Shown here one piece after another: positions 51,715 to 60,540 of a DNA stretch of 64,000 bases. The position numbers and the translations under genes are program-made. The stretch's first letter is position 1. Each line of letters opens with the position of its first letter. The notes under the pieces were generated by a model. It was not told the DNA's origin and made no database searches. It saw only the letters and a list, made by a program, of their open reading frames with translations. Source of the DNA: JADGRF01 sp035274465 (GTDB taxonomy: Bacteria; Myxococcota_A; Polyangia; Polyangiales; JAFGIB01); NCBI GenBank assembly GCA_035274465.1, contig DATEOF010000093.1, positions 1 through 64,000 of the forward strand. Direction: 5' to 3'.

Positions 51715-52419
51715 CTAATCCGCAGCGCGGATCTCGCTGCATGCAGCCATTCCCGGCAAACTCCCCGCAACGTTGCGCGCCAGCTGTGCGCGGTCGAGCG
51801 GCTCGTCTGACTGGAGGATGACGCACACGTTTGCGGGCTCGCGACCGTCCAACACGAAGGCTCCGGGCAGGGTGACGCCGTTGGCACATTGCAGTTGCGA
51901 AGACGGTGTGAACGGGAAGAAGATTTCGCCGGCTTGCAGGACGAGCACGTCCCAATGGACGACGGCTGGCGGTGGGCAGCTCACACGCACCTGAAAGCGA
52001 TCGCCCGCCGAAAAGCGTGTAGCGTCTGCCGCGATCGTGCCCGCGTGCTCCCGCACGAGCTGCAACGCCAGCTCGCCACCCTTCACGCGCACGTGCGCAG
52101 GCGGAAGTCGCGGCGGCGAGGGCTCGGGCCCGCGCGCCAAGATCACCAACAACACGGTCGCCGCGAGTGCTGCTGCTGCCGTGAGCTGCGGCCACACACG
52201 GCCTGCCCAGGGTCTGCGCACGCGCGTCGCCGGTAGCGGCACTGGCAAGGGGGCGAGCTCGATCTGCTCGCTGCGCATGACCTCGAAGCATTCACGGCAG
52301 ATCTGGCATTGCTCCAGGTGTCCGGCGACCCGCTCGCGTTCCGCGGGCTGCACATCGCCTTGCAGGTAGCGCTCCAAGCGCAAGTAGGAGATGGGTTCGC
52401 CCCGGCAGGTAGCGGTCAT
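51715..52419 (-). CDS. zf-HC2 anti-sigma factor with DUF4384-like domain
   Basis: 234 residues. The N-terminal zinc-binding anti-sigma motif is H34-x3-C38-x2-C41 (GHLEQCQICRECFE). One membrane helix follows at about 76-95. The periplasmic part (110-234) has FSAGDRFQVRVSCPP, LVLQAGEIFFPFTPS and VCVILQSDEP, similar to DUF4384 domains often seen with caspase genes. The start overlaps the sigma-factor stop (ATGA at 52416-52419), the usual pairing. It should hold the sigma factor inactive until an envelope signal. Confidence 0.88.
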   Translation of the reverse strand: MTATCRGEPISYLRLERYLQGDVQPAERERVAGHLEQCQICRECFEVMRSEQIELAPLPVPLPATRVRRPWAGRVWPQLTAAAALAATVLLVILARGPEPSPPRLPPAHVRVKGGELALQLVREHAGTIAADATRFSAGDRFQVRVSCPPPAVVHWDVLVLQAGEIFFPFTPSSQLQCANGVTLPGAFVLDGREPANVCVILQSDEPLDRAQLARNVAGSLPGMAACSEIRAAD

Positions 52420-52886
52420 GGGCGATCCCCTTCCGCTCGCACGCGACTCACGACGGCCCGCACTGTTTGCAGGAGCTTGCCGACGGTCTTGCGACTCACG
52501 CCCACCAGCTCCGCGATCTCGTCTTGCGAGAGATCGTCGAAGTAGCGGTAGACCAGCAGTTCGGCCGAGCGCGCGTCGAGCTCCGCCAGTACCTTTGCGA
52601 TCAGGTCGATGCCGATCGCCTCGTCATCGCAGCGCGTTCTCACCACTCCGCGCAGCGCAGGCTCCTCGCGCGCGAGCAACCGCGCACGGTTCTTCTGGTC
52701 GCGCAACAGACTGAGGCAGCGGTGGGTCACGGCGCGGTAGAGGTAGGGCAGATCGACGTCGGTGTGTCCCGAAGCAAGCAAGTCCACGAACAACGCCTGC
52801 ACGATGTCCTGCGCATCCGCCTGATTCGACAGCAGCCGGCGAGCTTTGCGCACGAGCGCCGGTCCATGACGTTGGTAGAGGTCCAT
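52416..52886 (-). CDS. ECF-type RNA polymerase sigma factor
   Basis: 156 residues from ATG 52886; ATG 52931 is possible but would overlap the upstream gene by 38 bases. Region 2 reads LYQRHGPALVRKARRLLSNQADAQDIVQALFVDLLAS with LPYLYRAVTHRCLSLLRD. Region 4 reads LDARSAELLVYRYFDDLSQDEIAELVGVSRKTVGKLL, the recognition helix-turn-helix. No region 1.1 or 3. It directs RNA polymerase to envelope-stress or surface-associated promoters, with its anti-sigma partner encoded next. It is the third gene of a four-gene operon with a caspase. Confidence 0.92.
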   Translation of the reverse strand: MDLYQRHGPALVRKARRLLSNQADAQDIVQALFVDLLASGHTDVDLPYLYRAVTHRCLSLLRDQKNRARLLAREEPALRGVVRTRCDDEAIGIDLIAKVLAELDARSAELLVYRYFDDLSQDEIAELVGVSRKTVGKLLQTVRAVVSRVRAEGDRP

Positions 52887-52893
52887 GCAGCGG

Positions 52894-54126
52894 TCAGCGG
52901 CATACTCCCGCGAGCCGGCGCAGCTGGCCACAGGTGGCCGTATTCATGTCCTGGCAGTTGTCGCCATCGCACAGGTAACAGATCGGCGCTGGCAAATCGC
53001 AAGCGTCGGAGGCGCAATCTTCGTCGTGGTTGCAGGGCTCGCCTGCCTGCCTCGCGTGGCTGCGAGCGTCACACAGCTGTGCGGCACCCGCGAACCACTG
53101 GCCTGGGATGTTACTGATGAGGCTGGAGCATTCTCCCTGGTTTGCACACGGGTGCGTTAGGCTGCATTCAGCGCATCCGCTCAGGCCGCAGACCTCGGAC
53201 TCACACTCCGCGTCGACGGCACACAGCTCACCCAACCCGCGAGTGTGGAGCGGCCGGCACACGCGTGCGGGCCCGCGTTCGTTCACGCTTATGCCGCAGA
53301 CCTGGCCCTCGGCGCATTCGTCGTCGCGTTCACACTCGGCGCAGCTGGTTGATGCGAGACCCAGCGCGCGCGTACAGAGCCCACTCTGGCATTCGGCCGC
53401 ATCGAAGCAACGGGCGCCGACCTCCGTCTCGCCGGGAGGCACACACGCCCGATACGGACCGTAGTCGCTTCGTGCCAGGCCACACACCGCATCTGCCGCG
53501 CAGTCGGACGACTCGGAACATTCGCCACAGCTGCGTGCGGCCCCGTTCGGCTCCAGGCTTTGGCACACGCCGCTCGCGCACTCGCCGGCACTGGAGCACT
53601 CCGCACCATTCGGCCGGTCGGTCGCTGGCAGCGGCGGCCCGTCGCAGTCGTCGCTCGACGTCGCTTTGATCTGCGCCAGGACCGCGCGGCCACGCCCCGT
53701 CTTGCGCAAGATGAAGCGCAGGCGGTCATACCAATGCGGCGGCGTGACAAGGAAACGCAGCTTGGCCCAGTGACTCTCGGGGATGAGCTGCTGGTACTCG
53801 GAGCTGCCATTGTCGTCGAAGTCCATCTCGAGCTTCACTTCGGAGGCGGCGTCGACATCGGCGATCACCTCGAACTCGATGCAGCTGACGGAGTGCTTCT
53901 TCGAGAGTTGGCTGATGACCGCACCATCCATGAGCGACACGCCGAAGTCGCTGCGATGCCACGTCTGCACCTTGGAGATCGTGCCTTCGACCTGCCACGG
54001 CTTGCAGAGCATGTCTCCGCACCAGAGATCGAACGACGGGTCTTCGATCAGGCTCTCGCCACAGGCGACGAACACCGCCAGAACGGCCAAGCCCCAACGC
54101 GTACGTCGCCAGCGATCGGCGGTCAT
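52894..54126 (-). CDS. Cys-rich lipoprotein of the caspase operon
   Basis: 410 residues from ATG 54126, overlapping the caspase stop (ATGA). The lipobox is VFVAC (Cys22). Residues 25-150 form a beta-rich domain (CIEFEVIADVDAASEVKLEMDFDDNGSSEY). From about 175 there are at least five Cys-rich modules of about 40 residues with repeating patterns such as GAECSSAGECASGVC, then CSESSDCAADAVC and GEPCNHDEDCASDACD, a Dickkopf/EGF-like spacing common in myxobacterial surface proteins. It may be a binding or shielding partner of the caspase beta-barrel at the outer membrane. Confidence 0.85.
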   Translation of the reverse strand: MTADRWRRTRWGLAVLAVFVACGESLIEDPSFDLWCGDMLCKPWQVEGTISKVQTWHRSDFGVSLMDGAVISQLSKKHSVSCIEFEVIADVDAASEVKLEMDFDDNGSSEYQQLIPESHWAKLRFLVTPPHWYDRLRFILRKTGRGRAVLAQIKATSSDDCDGPPLPATDRPNGAECSSAGECASGVCQSLEPNGAARSCGECSESSDCAADAVCGLARSDYGPYRACVPPGETEVGARCFDAAECQSGLCTRALGLASTSCAECERDDECAEGQVCGISVNERGPARVCRPLHTRGLGELCAVDAECESEVCGLSGCAECSLTHPCANQGECSSLISNIPGQWFAGAAQLCDARSHARQAGEPCNHDEDCASDACDLPAPICYLCDGDNCQDMNTATCGQLRRLAGVCR

Positions 54127-55796
54127 GGTTGCCTCCAAGTGCGAAAACGCAGCCCGAGCCCCAGCTGCAGTCCGCCGCTGTTCCGACTCTCATCGAGCTC
54201 GTTGCGCAGCAGCGGCGCGTAGCTGTACGTGAGTGAGAGCACGGCGCCGACGTACGACCACGGCATGTAGATGATGCCAGTGGACGCCGAGAACACGGGC
54301 CCAAACTCGGTTTCGGCATCTTCCTGCAGCTTGCTGTGCGCAAGGCCGAGGCCCGCGCCGAGCTGCGCGTAGAAGCGCAAGACATCGCTGACGGCATCGA
54401 TATGCCCGCGCAGGTTCGCGTTCACGCCGTAGCTCCACCAGTCGTAGTGCTCGATCGATTCGTGCTCGGTGGATTGCAGGTCGCGCTCGTACTGCGCCGA
54501 CTCGAGGTTGCGAAAGTCGAAGACCACGCTCAGATACGGGTTGAGCTGGCGCGAGACCGCCAGCTGGAAGCGCCAACCCAGGCCGGGAACGGTGTGAAAA
54601 CCAAAGTCCTCGAGGCGCTGCGTGTACGCGTCGTCACTCGTGCCACCGAGACCGAGCATGAGCTCGAGCGCCCACGCTTCGTGCCGCGCCGAATCACCGG
54701 GTGGACCCTCATCTCGCTCGGTCGCGGTATAACCCTTGGCTCGCGCGATGTCCTCGCTGATCGCCTCGCATGAATCGGGGAGCAGCCGCGTCGCTCGGCC
54801 GTCGACGAGCGTAAACCGGCACTCGCGCAACTCACTCGGCCGTCGCAACACGGCCGTGTACGGGCCGGCGGGCAGCGCCAGCGTCAGGTTGCCACCGCGC
54901 ACCTTGTGTAGCTCGGCCACCACGACGCCCTCGTGCTCCACGATCAGATCCGCTTCCAACTCGGCTGGCAACTCGAGCTGCGCGCCGGATTGCGCGGGAT
55001 ACGTGATCGGCACCTCGCCTTGCCCGGTGAGCTCTGTCTGCAACGTGACGTGCTGGCCGCCGACGGCCGTGCGAGACGTCGCCGCGAGCGTGCGATCGTA
55101 GGCATAGCGGTAGGCCTCTGCGAGCGAGACCACACCGTCACGGTCGCGATCACCTGCGCCTCGCAGCGCCACCATCAGATGATGCGTGAAGTACGAGCCG
55201 TGCAGCGTGTCGGACTCCTGACTGAGCTCGCTGGCACTGCTCGAAGCGATCACTGCCACTCCCGACGTGCGTAGCCGTGAGACCGAGTTGTACGAGAACG
55301 CCGCTGCCGGCTGCGCGCCTTTGACATTCGAAAACGCGCCGCTCTGACACGCGTCGAGCACGATCAACGTGAGCGTGGTGGGCAACCTCAGCACGCGCTC
55401 GCGCAGCTCACCGAGCAGCAGCTCTTCGCCTGCAAGTTGGATCGAGCTCGCACGCGCATGGCCCGAGTAGTAGAAGACGAATTGCGCCTGCTCACCCTGG
55501 GCGTGATGCGCCGCCAAACGCACCGCGACCTGGTCGAGCGCTTCGAAGAGGCGCGCGCGATTGGGGCGCAAAAGCACCCGAGTCTGTGCGGGCGGGAAGC
55601 GCCCGAGCTGGGTCAACACCTCTGCCATGCGCCGAGCATCCTCCTCGGCGTAGCGCAGCTCGGCCTGTCCGTCGCCACCAGGATTGCTGCCGACGAGCAA
55701 CGCGTACGTGGCCGCCTCGCTCTGCGCCCCCGCGGTAAGCGGCAAACACAGCGCCAGCCACGAGCACAGGGAGATCGTTCGCAAAGATGGGAACAC
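54123..55796 (-). CDS. Secreted caspase-like protease fused to an outer-membrane-type beta-barrel
   Basis: 557 residues from GTG 55796. Signal peptide (residues 1-24, ending TAGAQS) leads to a p20-type caspase fold at about 29-260: YALLVGSN, catalytic His113 in FYYSGHA and catalytic Cys150 in VLDACQSGAF. A PEGA-like region (280-340, GGNLTLALPAGPYTAVL) follows. The C-terminal 180 residues have alternating amphipathic strands (GWRFQLAVSRQLNPYLSVVFDF, GYNANLRGHIDAV-type, then SYVGAVLSLTYSYAPLL, GLQLGLGLRFRTW) that look like an eight-strand outer-membrane barrel. This would present a protease of lysine/arginine or other specificity at the surface. It is the first gene of an operon with sigma/anti-sigma genes. 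Confidence 0.9.
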   Translation of the reverse strand: MFPSLRTISLCSWLALCLPLTAGAQSEAATYALLVGSNPGGDGQAELRYAEEDARRMAEVLTQLGRFPPAQTRVLLRPNRARLFEALDQVAVRLAAHHAQGEQAQFVFYYSGHARASSIQLAGEELLLGELRERVLRLPTTLTLIVLDACQSGAFSNVKGAQPAAAFSYNSVSRLRTSGVAVIASSSASELSQESDTLHGSYFTHHLMVALRGAGDRDRDGVVSLAEAYRYAYDRTLAATSRTAVGGQHVTLQTELTGQGEVPITYPAQSGAQLELPAELEADLIVEHEGVVVAELHKVRGGNLTLALPAGPYTAVLRRPSELRECRFTLVDGRATRLLPDSCEAISEDIARAKGYTATERDEGPPGDSARHEAWALELMLGLGGTSDDAYTQRLEDFGFHTVPGLGWRFQLAVSRQLNPYLSVVFDFRNLESAQYERDLQSTEHESIEHYDWWSYGVNANLRGHIDAVSDVLRFYAQLGAGLGLAHSKLQEDAETEFGPVFSASTGIIYMPWSYVGAVLSLTYSYAPLLRNELDESRNSGGLQLGLGLRFRTWRQP

Positions 55797-55936
55797 GCGA
55801 GGCCTTTCTCGGCGCCTGACAGAGGGTTAACGCGCAACTCGGGCCCGCCTGGGAAGCAGCCGCGCGTTTTTGCCGCACGGAAATGCGCACATGTAGGTCC
55901 TCCCCGGCTGCCCGCTGGTTGTTTAGAGTGCGAGCC

Positions 55937-56965
55937 ATGCCAGCCGTTTCCGACTTCCTCGCGCGTCTCCGCCTCGAACTGCCTGTCGTACAGGCCGCAC
56001 TGGGCGGCGCGAACTCGAATGCCGAGCTCGCGGCGAGCGTGGCCGAGGCGGGAGGGCTGGGAGGCGTTGGGATGCGCTCGCCACGCGGCCTGACCGAACA
56101 GTTGAAGCGAGCGCGCGCGCTTGCCCCGCGCGGCCGGTTGGCCGGAGGCTTGCTGCTGAGGCAAACGCGGCGGGCGCACGTCGACGCATTGATCGCGGGT
56201 CAGCCCGACGCAGTGATCCTCATGGACGGTTTCGCGCCAGACGTCGTGCGCCGTCTGCGTGACGCGAGCATCTACGTGATCCACCAGGTCGGCTCGCGAG
56301 CCGACGCCGAACGCGCCTTGCGCGACGGTGCGGATGCCTTGATCGCGCAAGGCGTCGAGTCGGGTGGCCACGTGCTGGGCGCGGAGCGAGGCACAGCACT
56401 GCTGCCCCAAGTTCTCGAAGTCGCCCAGGGCAAGCCCGTGTTGCTGGCGGGCGGGATCGTCGACCGACAAGACGTCCAGCGGGCGCTGGAGCGCGGCGCG
56501 GCTGCAGCCGTCGCCGGCAGCCGCTATTTGTTGACACACGAATCCACGGCCCACGCGGCCTACAAGCAGCGCATTCTCGGCGCGGGGCGCACGATCCTCA
56601 CGCAGCTGTTCGGGCTCGGCTGGGCGCTGAAGCACCGCGTCGTGCCCAATGCAGCGACCGCGCGCTGGTGCGATGCCGAGGGCCGAATCCCGCCTTGGCT
56701 CGACGAGGTGCAACGCCGCACCGAGCCGGTGATAGCGCCCTTCGCGTTCCTGCGAGACGAGTACCCCGTGCGCAAGGGAACGGCGGTGCCCTTGTTCTCG
56801 CCGGCCTCACTGATCCACGGCCAGCCCGAAGCCGGCGTCGAGACCACGGCCCTGTACGCGGGCGAATCGGTGGCCCGCATTCACGCGATCGAGCATGCGT
56901 ACGACATCACGCGCCGACTCGGCGGGCGCTCGGACAGCCGAACTGCCGCTAGCGGCGGCGAGTAG
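55937..56965 (+). CDS. Nitronate monooxygenase (2-nitropropane dioxygenase family)
   Basis: 342 residues from ATG 55937. TIM-barrel FMN enzyme: PVVQAALGGANSNAELAASVAEAGGLGGVGM at the first strands, IYVIHQVGS, then the conserved GVESGGHVLG (catalytic His region) and VLLAGGIVDRQDVQRALERGAAAAVAGSRYL for phosphate binding. It oxidises alkyl nitronates such as propionate-3-nitronate, a natural toxin. A -35/-10 was not identified. Convergent with the next gene with 5 bases between stops. Confidence 0.9.
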   Translation: MPAVSDFLARLRLELPVVQAALGGANSNAELAASVAEAGGLGGVGMRSPRGLTEQLKRARALAPRGRLAGGLLLRQTRRAHVDALIAGQPDAVILMDGFAPDVVRRLRDASIYVIHQVGSRADAERALRDGADALIAQGVESGGHVLGAERGTALLPQVLEVAQGKPVLLAGGIVDRQDVQRALERGAAAAVAGSRYLLTHESTAHAAYKQRILGAGRTILTQLFGLGWALKHRVVPNAATARWCDAEGRIPPWLDEVQRRTEPVIAPFAFLRDEYPVRKGTAVPLFSPASLIHGQPEAGVETTALYAGESVARIHAIEHAYDITRRLGGRSDSRTAASGGE

Positions 56966-56970
56966 CTGCT

Positions 56971-57981
56971 CTACTCGGGGGCCAAGGCCTCGGCGATGGC
57001 AGGGAAGCAACCGTTCGTCTTTGGATTGCAGCCGTCGAAGCCCAGGTCCGTGCACGATAGACGCTCGATGCGGCCCGCGTTGCAGAACACGATCGTGTCG
57101 CCCTCGCACGCGATCGCGGTTCCGCGCGCGTCCTCGCGCGGCAACTCTCCAGGCAGGCACTCGGACGCCAGTCCGCAGAAGTATGTGTCCTGCAACGACT
57201 GGCACGTGAAGCCCGGACCTTCGTCGCTGCACGAGCGCCTGGCGCTGCGCCCGCCGACGCAGGCTTCGAGCGTAGAGTCGTCGGCACACCCAGTACCGAG
57301 CCAGTGCATGTCGCCATTCGACGCACCCCACGAGGGACTGCACGGCTCACCGCGACCGGCACAGTCGGTGTCCACACAGCCGAGCCCGCTCTCTCGGCAG
57401 TCGGTGCCTCGATATACGACACCGGACGCGCAGTATTCGGGGACGCCGTCCTCGGCGCACCGAGGTTTGAAGCTGGCAGGATCGCAGTCGCGCGACGTCG
57501 CGGCGCGGCAGACGGCGCTCTCGTCACAGCGAAGACCCAGGCTCGCGCAATCCAGCGTGAGACGCGCGCCGTCGCCGCAGCGGATGGCGACGTTGCCCTC
57601 GCAGGTCGTGCAGCGCTCGGACGACGGCACCAGGCTCCAGCCGATGCAGACCTTGAGCGCATCGCAGCCTCCACCAGCGGCAGCAATGCACTCCGCAGCG
57701 TAGGCCAGGCGCTGCCACCAGTGTTCCCCCTGACTCCACAGATGACTCAGGTCGCGGTTGATGCCGTGATCCGGGACGCACGAGCCGATGACGACCGCGG
57801 CGCGCGCCAGGACCGTGGCATCGCGGCTCCGCGCAGGCGTGCTCGGCTTCGGCTTGTCCGACCCGTGCGCCTCCTTCCCGCAACCACCGAGGCTGGACAG
57901 CACGAGCAGCAGGCTGACGCAGCGACGTGACGCAGCGCGTCGCCAAACCGCCCCTGCGTAGGACGCAACACTCCGAGGCAT
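56971..57981 (-). CDS. Cys-rich lipoprotein
   Basis: 336 residues. A long basic n-region precedes the hydrophobic LLLVLSSLGGC lipobox (Cys34). The remainder contains about 30 cysteines in repeating blocks (CIGWSLVPSSERCTTCEGN, CGDGARLTLDCASLGL, SCTDLGFDGCNPKTNGCFP), suggesting several small disulfide domains. The last gene of the minus-strand exported-protein operon, it starts 20 bases after the preceding lipoprotein gene stop. Function unknown. Confidence 0.75.
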   Translation of the reverse strand: MPRSVASYAGAVWRRAASRRCVSLLLVLSSLGGCGKEAHGSDKPKPSTPARSRDATVLARAAVVIGSCVPDHGINRDLSHLWSQGEHWWQRLAYAAECIAAAGGGCDALKVCIGWSLVPSSERCTTCEGNVAIRCGDGARLTLDCASLGLRCDESAVCRAATSRDCDPASFKPRCAEDGVPEYCASGVVYRGTDCRESGLGCVDTDCAGRGEPCSPSWGASNGDMHWLGTGCADDSTLEACVGGRSARRSCSDEGPGFTCQSLQDTYFCGLASECLPGELPREDARGTAIACEGDTIVFCNAGRIERLSCTDLGFDGCNPKTNGCFPAIAEALAPE

Positions 57982-58001
57982 GACCCTCCGGAAACCGCGA
58001 G

Positions 58002-58376
58002 TCAGTGATTGTCCGGACCCGTGGTGCAGACATGGTTCGGCGCAGAGTGCATGCCGCAGCGCGCGCCGTTCAAACCACCGCAGTCCGAGTCATCGTCGCA
58101 ACCCTGCACTACATACTTCTGATCGACACAGGGCGCCCAGCTGCAGGCGTCCATCGGACAGGTCGCGCCCTGACACGACTCACACGTGCTCGCAAACCAG
58201 GGTTTGTCGACGACTTGTTCCGCCAGTACCTTACAGTCACGGCTACCGACGTAGTCGGGTGTTCCGCACGCGGCCCCCGCCAATAGTAAGTTGACGATCC
58301 AGGCTCGACGTTGGTTTCTGGCAGTATTCTCGGTGAATTTTCCGCCGCGAGCCATCAAGCTCAACTTATCACTCAC
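58002..58376 (-). CDS. Small Cys-rich lipoprotein
   Basis: 124 residues from GTG 58376, which overlaps the upstream stop (GTGA); ATG 58355 is an alternative. RRAWIVNLLLAGAAC provides the export signal and lipobox. The mature part has ten cysteines (CESCQGATC, CSWAPC, CDDDSDCGG). Probably a secreted disulfide domain of the same operon. No known function. Confidence 0.65.
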   Translation of the reverse strand: MSDKLSLMARGGKFTENTARNQRRAWIVNLLLAGAACGTPDYVGSRDCKVLAEQVVDKPWFASTCESCQGATCPMDACSWAPCVDQKYVVQGCDDDSDCGGLNGARCGMHSAPNHVCTTGPDNH

Positions 58377-58804
58377 TGGGGCTGTGCGTCCAGCACGGCT
58401 AGTTTCTGGTCACCAGTCGCAATCTCGGCGCGCATCTCCGAGAGCCGTGCATCCAGAAGATCGCGCTCGGGCGATGCCGCGGTCGGGCGCCCGGATTCGG
58501 CCTGCTTGAGCAGCTTCTTCTTGGTCGCAAGCGCCGCGCGCAATGCCACTCGCTCGAGCTTCCCGTATGCCTTCTGTGCGTCCGCGGACAGGTCCTCGAC
58601 GCGCTCGGTCGCGATCGCAGCGCGCGCACTCTGTTCGTTCGCCGGCAACGGATTCGTCGTTGGCGGCGCGGACTGCGCGAGTGCTCGGGAGCTGACACCC
58701 AAGTCTAGTCCCAAGCCGTCCTGCGATTGAGTACACGCGCACAGCAGGGCGGGGACAACCAGCAGACCAACAATCGACGTACGAGTTGCAGTTCGATCGT
58801 TCAT
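58373..58804 (-). CDS. Coiled-coil lipoprotein
   Basis: 143 residues. Clear lipobox PALLCAC (Cys24). A short Pro/Ala linker leads to a helical segment of about 80 residues (VEDLSADAQKAYGKLERVAL, KKKLLKQAE, ERDLLDARLSEMRAEIA) that looks like a coiled coil. Its stop overlaps the start of the next gene by 4 bases, and GGAGG lies upstream of ATG 58804. It lies between a Ca-binding protein gene and a small Cys-rich lipoprotein gene in the same operon. Confidence 0.75.
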   Translation of the reverse strand: MNDRTATRTSIVGLLVVPALLCACTQSQDGLGLDLGVSSRALAQSAPPTTNPLPANEQSARAAIATERVEDLSADAQKAYGKLERVALRAALATKKKLLKQAESGRPTAASPERDLLDARLSEMRAEIATGDQKLAVLDAQPQ

Positions 58805-58816
58805 GGGAACCTCCTC

Positions 58817-60520
58817 TCAAAAGCACTCTGATAGGTGTTGCTCATCGGACTTCACGATTACGGTTTGAAAGCCCAACAACACCGCGCCGCGCGCGATCAA
58901 GTCGGCCACAGGGACTGGCGTGATCAAGGTGTCGTTGCCCAAACCGCCGTCCAGAAGCTCACCCGCCACGACCTCACATACGTTGCGGATGACCACGGTG
59001 TCATCGCCGACTCCGGCGTGTACCGTATCGCGACCAGGACCAGGGTAGATAACGTGTGTGCCGATGTCTCCGTCGATATAGTCGTCACCGGCGTTGCCAA
59101 ACACCGTGGCCGAGTTGTGCACGCTGATCACGTCGGCACCATCTCCTCCGTAGACCTTCGTCTGAGTGCCGAGGGGGACGCGCAGCCAGTCGTCGCCTGC
59201 TCCACCGGTCAGCGTGTCGCCACTCGAGGGCCCGCTATCCAGCACATCGTCGCCTGCGCCGCCGGCGACGAAGTCCTGCCCGCCGCCGGTCACGACCGTA
59301 TCGGCCGCCCCGTTCGCAAACACGCAATACGCATTCGACAACGGCCGCAGGATCACGTCGATGCCCGCGCCGCCCTGCACCACCGTCGACCCGGCCGGAC
59401 AACACGCCGCGGCGGTCTCCTGCACGCTGACGGTGACATCCTGATTCACGGTCGTTGCGTTTCCAGAGCCATCCACTGCTCGCCAGGCGACGCGTGCGGA
59501 GCCCGACGGGAGCACGGTGCTCACCGGGCTTGCGCCGAGCGCTATCGTCGGGCTGAGCGCCTTTCCTGCGATCTGGGTCAGCGTGCCGCTGAGCGAAACG
59601 GACCCTGGAGCCGTGCACAGATCGCTAGCTGACGCCGTCAGCGTCACAGGCGCCGGTGCGATCGTGCAACGCGTCACGTTGGTCGCAGCGGCGACGATGC
59701 TGGGGGCCACGGCGTCCACGACCACAGCGCTCGCATTGCAGCTCGTGGACGTGCGCCCGTCCGCGACGTTCAAAGTGATAGGGAACGTACCCAAGCCGGA
59801 GAAGGTCACCGTCGGCGCAACGCCTGTCGTCGGGCTCGGGGAGAAGCTCCCAGTCCACTGGAGCGTGAGCGGATCGCCATCCGCATCGCTCGACGCGGCG
59901 CCGTTGAGCATCACGTTGGTGGTGAGCCCGGTACACGCCGCGTTGTACGTACCTCCACTACTGCACGTCGGCGCGCGATTGGGGATGGAGGCACAGTCCG
60001 GATCGCCCGAGTTGGCCCGGCAGAACGTGTGACTCGCAGGCATCAGATCGACAGTGGCCACGACCTGATCTTGTGCTGCGACGTCGCGAACCACCATCTG
60101 CGCAACTTGCGGCTGATAGGCTGCCACGATCGTGGCGACACGGTTGTTCAGAATCAGACGATGCTCGTGGCCACTGGTGTCGCGCTGAAAGGCCCATAGC
60201 GGATGCCAGCCGTAGAACTCGTCCAAAACGTTCGAGCTCGTGTCGCGCAGCTGGATCGCCAGCAGCGGTGGTTCACCAGCTTTGCCGGCCGCCAACTGCT
60301 GGATCACGCTCGCCGACTCCAGTGCCACGTCGAATCGGCTCTGAAATCGCAGGCGCACGACGAACGACTTGCTGGTGTCGTCGTTGTCGAGCACGGGGAA
60401 CGGATCAGTCGTCGGGTCCGTCGACTGGGCGCGTACGCCGCCGTGAGGCAGTGTCGCGAGCAAGATCGACACCAGGAGCGACGCAGGGCGAAACGCGGGA
60501 ACTGGATTTAGCTTGGTCAT
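58817..60520 (-). CDS. Secreted PKD/RTX-like calcium-binding protein
   Basis: 567 residues from ATG 60520, chosen by GGAGG 9 bases upstream (upstream in-frame codons cross the M64 gene stop). Signal peptide ends near residue 32 (GGVRAQS). A beta-sandwich N-domain is followed by a PKD-like module (SSDADGDPLTLQWTGSF, GLGTFPITLNVADG) and an HYR-like module (VRWRAVDGSGNATT-type). Residues 390-530 carry at least six GGxGxDxx nonapeptide-like repeats (GGAGIDVI, GGGQDFV, GGAGDDVL, GGAGDDWL, GGDGADVI, NAGDDYI). These bind calcium and fold after secretion. No C-terminal T1SS signal was identified. Confidence 0.85.
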   Translation of the reverse strand: MTKLNPVPAFRPASLLVSILLATLPHGGVRAQSTDPTTDPFPVLDNDDTSKSFVVRLRFQSRFDVALESASVIQQLAAGKAGEPPLLAIQLRDTSSNVLDEFYGWHPLWAFQRDTSGHEHRLILNNRVATIVAAYQPQVAQMVVRDVAAQDQVVATVDLMPASHTFCRANSGDPDCASIPNRAPTCSSGGTYNAACTGLTTNVMLNGAASSDADGDPLTLQWTGSFSPSPTTGVAPTVTFSGLGTFPITLNVADGRTSTSCNASAVVVDAVAPSIVAAATNVTRCTIAPAPVTLTASASDLCTAPGSVSLSGTLTQIAGKALSPTIALGASPVSTVLPSGSARVAWRAVDGSGNATTVNQDVTVSVQETAAACCPAGSTVVQGGAGIDVILRPLSNAYCVFANGAADTVVTGGGQDFVAGGAGDDVLDSGPSSGDTLTGGAGDDWLRVPLGTQTKVYGGDGADVISVHNSATVFGNAGDDYIDGDIGTHVIYPGPGRDTVHAGVGDDTVVIRNVCEVVAGELLDGGLGNDTLITPVPVADLIARGAVLLGFQTVIVKSDEQHLSECF

Positions 60521-60540
60521 TTGGACGATCCTCCGACTGA

